64,000 nt of DNA. Source: Corynebacterium sp. 13CS0277 (GTDB taxonomy: Bacteria; Actinomycetota; Actinomycetes; Mycobacteriales; Mycobacteriaceae). The position numbers and the translations under genes were made by a program. The stretch's first letter is position 1; every line of letters begins with the position of its first letter. Below, piece by piece: positions 60,481 through 64,000 of the stretch. The DNA is taken from contig NZ_PPDL01000018.1 of NCBI RefSeq assembly GCF_002994655.1, positions 1-64,000 of the forward strand, read 5' to 3'. Under the pieces are notes generated by a model, which had not been told where the DNA came from, searched no databases, and was given only the letters and a program-made list of their open reading frames with translations.

Positions 60481-60793
60481 ACCCTGGCGGGGAACTGCCG
60501 GCACCGGCATGGCTGTTGCCCTGGGGTGAGGCATCGGCGTCGGCACTGGTGGGGGTCGCGCCGATGCGTGTGTTCGTGCCGACGGGCACGTTCACGGTGG
60601 TCGTCGCTGCCTCGTGGGTTCCTACGAGAGCCGGTGCGCGGGGTGGGTGAGGAGGAGTCCTCGCCACCCACCTACCCCTATTTAGGGGGAAAGCTTGAAT
60701 TGTCGGGGGGGGTCTACTCTTTTGCTGCAAAGTTGTTTCCTTGTGGCCCCACCCCGGAGTTGGGTGCCACCAACCCCCTCGAAAGGCGAGCGT
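60481..60793. other. Intergenic region after the siderophore locus
   Basis: A GGTGGGTGAGGA/TCCTCGCCACCCACC inverted repeat (about 60642-60672) with a GC bulge is a likely T-run-less terminator. It is followed by CCCCTATTTAGGGGG and by TTGAAT (60695) and TACTCT (60715), which are only 14 bp apart and make a poor promoter. I see no gene. Confidence 0.6.
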
Positions 60794-61423
60794 ATGCGCA
60801 CCTTCTCCTTGAGGGCAATGCAGCAGATTTTGGCTGATTTTGCCCGTCAGAACTGGGCCGAGACTGCGAAGCAGGCTGTGGCTGTCATCAGTGCCTTGAT
60901 TGCGCTGTTCGGTGTCATCGGTGGCGCCGTGGGCAATCTCGGCAGCAGCAGCGGCGGCAACGGCGCACCCGTCACCATCGGTGGCGGCGGTGGCGGGAAG
61001 CCCGTCGCCGGGTGCGACGCAGTCTCCCTTCGCGATGTGTATCTCCGTGGATCGGGTGTAGCCGGCGCTTGGAACGTCAAGCTGCAGGGGCGCGAGTACG
61101 GAAACTCGATCTACAACAGCTGGTATGCAGTGGCTCCTTACGCTGAATACGCGGTGGACCGGAACTACACCGAACTGATTGCTACGTTCGGCAATGAATA
61201 CGGACCGGATCGGACCGATATCACGACGAAGATGACGGTGTACCTCGACGGCAAGAAGGTGGGCGCGCCCTTGGCGGTGCGTGGCTCGAAGGCTGTTCCC
61301 GTCAAGATCGATGTGTCGCGCGCTGACCGACTGCGCGTGGAGTTCCACTACTACGACGCGTCTGGCCGCCCCGTGGAAAGCAGGGGCGCTGCCCTGGGAA
61401 CCCCGGTGCTGTGCAAGAAGTAG
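60794..61423 (+). CDS. Membrane-anchored NPCBM-like protein
   Basis: The 209-residue protein has a short cytoplasmic N-terminus, one membrane helix (AVAVISALIALFGVIGGAV, about 24-46), a Gly/Ser-rich linker and an extracytoplasmic beta-sandwich domain. That domain resembles NPCBM carbohydrate-binding modules: the paired segments YTELIATFGNEYG and MTVYLDGKKVGAPLAV, then PVKIDVSRADRLRVEFHYY. A GAAAGG site precedes the ATG. It may bind cell-wall glycans; it is not obviously part of the siderophore system. Confidence 0.65.
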   Translation: MRTFSLRAMQQILADFARQNWAETAKQAVAVISALIALFGVIGGAVGNLGSSSGGNGAPVTIGGGGGGKPVAGCDAVSLRDVYLRGSGVAGAWNVKLQGREYGNSIYNSWYAVAPYAEYAVDRNYTELIATFGNEYGPDRTDITTKMTVYLDGKKVGAPLAVRGSKAVPVKIDVSRADRLRVEFHYYDASGRPVESRGAALGTPVLCKK

Positions 61424-61443
61424 CCTCACGTCAGTGAGCGTGG

Positions 61444-61463
61444 GCGCCCCCTGCTGGGGGCGC
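61444..61463 (+). terminator. Hairpin after the NPCBM-like gene
   Basis: GCGCCCCC (61444-61451) and GGGGGCGC (61456-61463) form a perfect 8-bp stem with a TGCT loop, without a clear T-run; the T-rich terminator follows directly. Confidence 0.6.
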
Positions 61464-61466
61464 TGG

Positions 61467-61540
61467 CCTCCCCATCCTTGTGTCCTGTAACCACTTGCTT
61501 TGTGTGGTGGCAGCGCCTCAAGGGGTGGGGAGGTTTTTTT
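61467..61540. terminator. Bidirectional terminator between convergent genes
   Basis: CCTCCCCATCCTTG (61467-61480) pairs with CAAGGGGTGGGGAGG (61519-61533); TTTTTTT follows on the plus strand. The reverse gene ends at 61539, so the stem may stop transcription from both sides. Confidence 0.75.
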
Positions 61541-63050
61541 ATTGAGTGAGCCGGTAGCGCTGCTTCGGGCTGCGCGGCGGGTGGGTGCGTTCCACGAGCT
61601 GTTCGGCGATGAGTGCGCCGAGTGCGCTGTGGATGGCGGAGCGGCTGAGCCCGGTGGCGGCCATGAGTTCGGCGGCGCTCAAGGATTCGTTGGCGTGCAG
61701 GTGGTGGAGGACGATGTCGCGGGCGGTGGCGTGGTGTTCTTCCGCGACGACGCGTCGCCGCCGGAAGACGACGGTGAAGCTTGTCAGGGTGCTGCGGACT
61801 TCGACGCCGGGCATGTTGGCGCGGGCGAGTTCGGCTTCCATGATGGGGAAGCCGGTGCCCCGGTTTTCAGCGAGGGCGCCGTGCCCGCCGGGCCAGGTGA
61901 TGATCTCGAGGAAGTTCGCCAGCCGCAGGTTGCGGGTGGAGAATTGTTCTCCCCGGCCCAGGCTGGCGAGGGTCACGGTGCCGTAGAGCCCGCCGGGGCT
62001 GGTGATTTCGAGCCTGTCGGCGAAGAGGTTGACCTGCACGGGGCTGGCGAGCCCTTCGGGGGAGTAGTCCCGGTGCATGAGGGCGTTGACGATCGCTTCG
62101 CGCACTGCAACGAGTGGGTAGTCGGGGATGTCTTCCCGGTAGATGCCCTGGATGACGGCTGCGGTGTTCATGCGGGCGGTGACCAGCTGGACGGCCTCGT
62201 ATGCGATTTCTGGGATGCTGCCGGTCAGCTGCCGGTTGTCGAGCATTCTCAGCCCGTCGGGGGCGGTGGCCTTATCGGTGCCGGGGTAGCGGCAGAACAC
62301 TGCCCCGATGCGGGGGTGGTATTGCTGGGGATAGATGCCCATGGTGGCGATCGCGGCGACTGTGGGGACACCGTGGTTGGTGATCCGGAGCCGCTCGAGG
62401 GCGCGGTCGGTGCCGTCGGCGAAGGTGCGGGGTCGGGCGCGGCGCTCGTGCTGGAGGAATGGTTCGAGGATGGCTGGGTCGAGGTCGTCGACGGTGGCGC
62501 CGTCGACGGGCATCTCGTCCCAGCGGGGTTGGGTGTGTTCCTCCATGAGCCGGTCAATCTCATAGTTGCTCATGAGGTGATCGGCATCGCCGACGCGGAG
62601 GTAGGAGCCTCGGTAGAGGCCCCGGGAGGTCACGAAGCAGGGCTTGAGGCGGGGCGGGAGTTCCGGCACCCAGGCAAGGAGGACCGGGTAGGTGCCGGCC
62701 GCGTCGCTGACGGTCACGATGGTGACCTGCAGGCGCACCATGGGGGTGAGTTCCTGGCAGCGGCTGAGCAGCTTATCGCGGTGGCTTTTCGCGTCGAAGT
62801 CGGCAACGGGGAGGAATTCCCCATCGCCTTCCGCAAGCCCGATGATGAGGTAGCCGCCCGCCGTGTTGGACCACGCGCTGAGCGTGTCGAGGACGGACTT
62901 GCCCACCCCACTTTTGACCTCGATGGCGTGGTCGTCCGTGCCGCTGCGCCGCACTGTGGCGATGATCTCTGCCGCAAGCACCTCGGCACCCATGGCGGGG
63001 ATCTTCGGGGTGGAGTACTCGGGGCCGGGGTCGAAGTTGGCGGCAACCAT
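61539..63050 (-). CDS. AlbA_2/Schlafen-type putative DNA-binding protein with C-terminal winged helix
   Basis: This 503-residue protein has an AlbA_2 domain (IEVKSGVGKSVLDTLSAWSN, TAGGYLIIGLAEG; about 40-165), a GHKL-like ATPase part (VREAIVNALMHRDYSPEG, near residues 320-440) and a C-terminal winged helix (LSAAELMAATGLSRSAIHSA). This is the architecture of so-called RecG-like transcriptional regulators. Some relatives belong to defence loci; this one has no recognised partner. ATG at 63050 has a GAGGAGAC site. Three palindromic repeats lie 76-330 bp upstream and are probable operators. Confidence 0.8.
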   Translation of the reverse strand: MVAANFDPGPEYSTPKIPAMGAEVLAAEIIATVRRSGTDDHAIEVKSGVGKSVLDTLSAWSNTAGGYLIIGLAEGDGEFLPVADFDAKSHRDKLLSRCQELTPMVRLQVTIVTVSDAAGTYPVLLAWVPELPPRLKPCFVTSRGLYRGSYLRVGDADHLMSNYEIDRLMEEHTQPRWDEMPVDGATVDDLDPAILEPFLQHERRARPRTFADGTDRALERLRITNHGVPTVAAIATMGIYPQQYHPRIGAVFCRYPGTDKATAPDGLRMLDNRQLTGSIPEIAYEAVQLVTARMNTAAVIQGIYREDIPDYPLVAVREAIVNALMHRDYSPEGLASPVQVNLFADRLEITSPGGLYGTVTLASLGRGEQFSTRNLRLANFLEIITWPGGHGALAENRGTGFPIMEAELARANMPGVEVRSTLTSFTVVFRRRRVVAEEHHATARDIVLHHLHANESLSAAELMAATGLSRSAIHSALGALIAEQLVERTHPPRSPKQRYRLTQ

Positions 63051-63125
63051 GGGGTCTCCTCGCAAGGCGGTGGCGGGGTGGCGGCATTCTGCCTGAGTGG
63101 GCGGGGTGGTGGCGGACTGTGCCTT

Positions 63126-63173
63126 CCAGCTTCCCACAACTTCACACCCGCGGTGGGAAGCTGTGGGAAGTTG
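63126..63173. repeat. Palindromic CTTCCCAC repeat, copy 1
   Basis: The copy starts CCAGCTTCCCACAACTTCAC and ends GCTGTGGGAAGTTG. It contains two CTTCCCAC/CTTCACAC half-sites in direct orientation and two inverted GTGGGAAG half-sites, each about 10-11 bp apart, so it is an imperfect 48-bp palindrome. Confidence 0.8.
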
Positions 63174-63230
63174 CGCCGAGTGAGTGGCCTCCGCGCGAAG
63201 CGCGAACTGGGCTTTCGCAGGTGTCGCAGT

Positions 63231-63278
63231 CCAGCTTCCCACAACCTCACACCTCATGTGGGAAGTTATGGGAAGTTG
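63231..63278. repeat. Palindromic CTTCCCAC repeat, copy 2
   Basis: The copy starts CCAGCTTCCCACAACCTCAC and ends TTATGGGAAGTTG. It has the same half-site layout as copy 1 and begins 105 bp after it. Confidence 0.8.
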
Positions 63279-63319
63279 ATTCCCGCAGGTCAAACGCGGT
63301 GTATGGGCGATTTCTCTCG

Positions 63320-63378
63320 CCAGCTTCCCACAACATCACACCCCGAGTGGGAAGTTGTGTGAAGCTGTGGGAAGAAGT
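63320..63378. repeat. Palindromic CTTCCCAC repeat, copy 3
   Basis: The copy starts CCAGCTTCCCACAACATCAC and carries GTGGGAAG, then GTGTGAAG, then TGTGGGAAG, one half-site more than the other copies. It begins 89 bp after copy 2. Confidence 0.8.
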
Positions 63379-63414
63379 GGGCAACTGTGCGGTGCAGCCG
63401 TGCAACAATGCGGC

Positions 63415-63454
63415 GACGCCGACCCTGTGGTGTGGAGTCCACGGGGTCGGCGTC
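63415..63454 (-). terminator. Hairpin downstream of lysP
   Basis: GACGCCGACCCTGTGG (63415-63430) pairs with CCACGGGGTCGGCGTC (63439-63454), with one G-T pair. It lies about 50 bp after the lysP stop on the minus strand. No T-run follows. Confidence 0.6.
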
Positions 63455-63504
63455 GGAAGGATGCGTGCAGTGCCGGTGCAGCGCACGTGGCGCGGGTGTG
63501 CGTG

Positions 63505-64000
63505 TTAGTGCATGTCGCGGGTGAGGTCGGCGTCCTGCGGGGCGATGGCCGGCTGCTTGGTGATGAGCTTGTGGCCCCACCACAGGGCGAGGAACAGCGG
63601 CAGGCCAATGTAGGCGCTAATCAGGGTGCCGGGTTCGATGTTGCCGGTGTAGACCTCCAGGTTCTGGCCGGCGACGACGATGGCGCACATGATGAGGGCG
63701 ACGATCGGCCCGAGGGGGAACAGGGCCGCCTTGAAGGGGAGTTCGTTGACGTCGTGGCCTTGGGCGATGAATGCCTTGCGGAACTTGTAGTGGCACCAGG
63801 CGATGCCCATCCAGGTGATGAAGCCTGCCAGGCCGGAGGCGTTGACGAGCCAGGTGTAGGCGGCGCCGTCGCCGATGAGGGAGGAGATGAAGCAGGCGGC
63901 GCCGATGGCGGTGGTGGCCAGCAGGGCGGGCAGCGGCACGCCGCGGCTGTTGAGTTTGGCGAAGACCTTCGGTGCCTGGCCGCTCTTGGCGAGGGAGTAG
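63505..64000 (-). CDS. lysP: Lysine-specific permease (3' part, truncated by the window end)
   Basis: The 164 visible residues are the C-terminal part of an amino acid permease of the APC superfamily. Segments YSLAKSGQAPKVFAKLNSRG, GFITWMGIAWCHYKFRKAF, QGHDVNELPFKAALFPLGP and YIGLPLFLALWWGHKLI match E. coli LysP closely. About four membrane helices are visible. The start lies beyond position 64000. Lysine import would fit a lysine-derived siderophore nearby, but the link is only by proximity. Confidence 0.82.
   Translation of the reverse strand, partial: YSLAKSGQAPKVFAKLNSRGVPLPALLATTAIGAACFISSLIGDGAAYTWLVNASGLAGFITWMGIAWCHYKFRKAFIAQGHDVNELPFKAALFPLGPIVALIMCAIVVAGQNLEVYTGNIEPGTLISAYIGLPLFLALWWGHKLITKQPAIAPQDADLTRDMH

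Larger units (their letters stand above)
63051..63504. other. Intergenic region with palindromic repeat array
   Basis: The 454-bp gap holds three copies of a palindromic repeat (63126-63378) and a strong hairpin near the lysP end (63415-63454). It contains no gene. Confidence 0.7.

Noticed and set aside
63126..63378. CRISPR array
   Set aside because: There are only three units, each internally palindromic with half-sites, unequal spacers (57 and 41 nt) and no cas genes in the window.

Overview
The window is about 64 kb of GC-rich actinobacterial chromosome, most likely from a Corynebacterium species. Grounds for this: the rplK-rplA / rplJL / rpoBC / rpsL-rpsG-fusA-tuf / S10 gene order, a DUF3068 (PorA-family) protein just upstream of rpoB, LGFP-repeat and CHAP cell-wall proteins, TANNNT -10 boxes a few bases upstream of start codons (leaderless mRNAs), and a tuf leader resembling the corynebacterial one.

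Layout. 1-4.4 kb: rplK-rplA, an S66 peptidase (MccF/LD-carboxypeptidase family), then rplJ-rplL behind an L10-type leader with an internal terminator. 4.5-8.3 kb: three envelope genes (TM2-like protein, secreted CHAP protein with a membrane anchor, DUF3068 protein). 8.9-16.4 kb: rpoB-rpoC. 16.7-24.0 kb: accessory block of an LGFP-repeat protein coupled to a lipoprotein, then a divergent pair (SWIM zinc-finger protein and a 1080-residue protein of unknown function). 24.4-29.0 kb: rpsL-rpsG-fusA-tuf. 29.5-32.8 kb: a six-gene reverse-strand Asp23/AmaP envelope operon. 33.8-39.0 kb: the S10 operon, rpsJ to rpsQ. 39.3-43.4 kb: two Fic genes flanking a forward-strand ASCH-nitronate monooxygenase fusion; the first Fic gene has a displaced 5' end.

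43.6-60.5 kb is the most interesting part: a complete iron-siderophore locus. A DtxR/IdeR-like box sits between divergent arms. The reverse arm encodes an N-acyltransferase, two FecCD permeases and an ATPase. The forward arm encodes a lysine/ornithine N-hydroxylase, a stand-alone adenylation enzyme, a siderophore-binding lipoprotein, a 2300-residue NRPS (C-A-T-E-C-T-TE) and a siderophore-interacting reductase fused to a methyltransferase-like domain. The second NRPS module has no adenylation domain, so the stand-alone A protein is the obvious candidate to load it in trans. The gene set covers synthesis, uptake and iron release of a hydroxamate siderophore.

60.8-64.0 kb: a membrane-anchored NPCBM-like protein, an AlbA_2/winged-helix protein preceded by three striking palindromic repeats, and the 3' part of a lysP-like permease running off the window. 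I saw no tRNA, rRNA, insertion sequence or CRISPR array.
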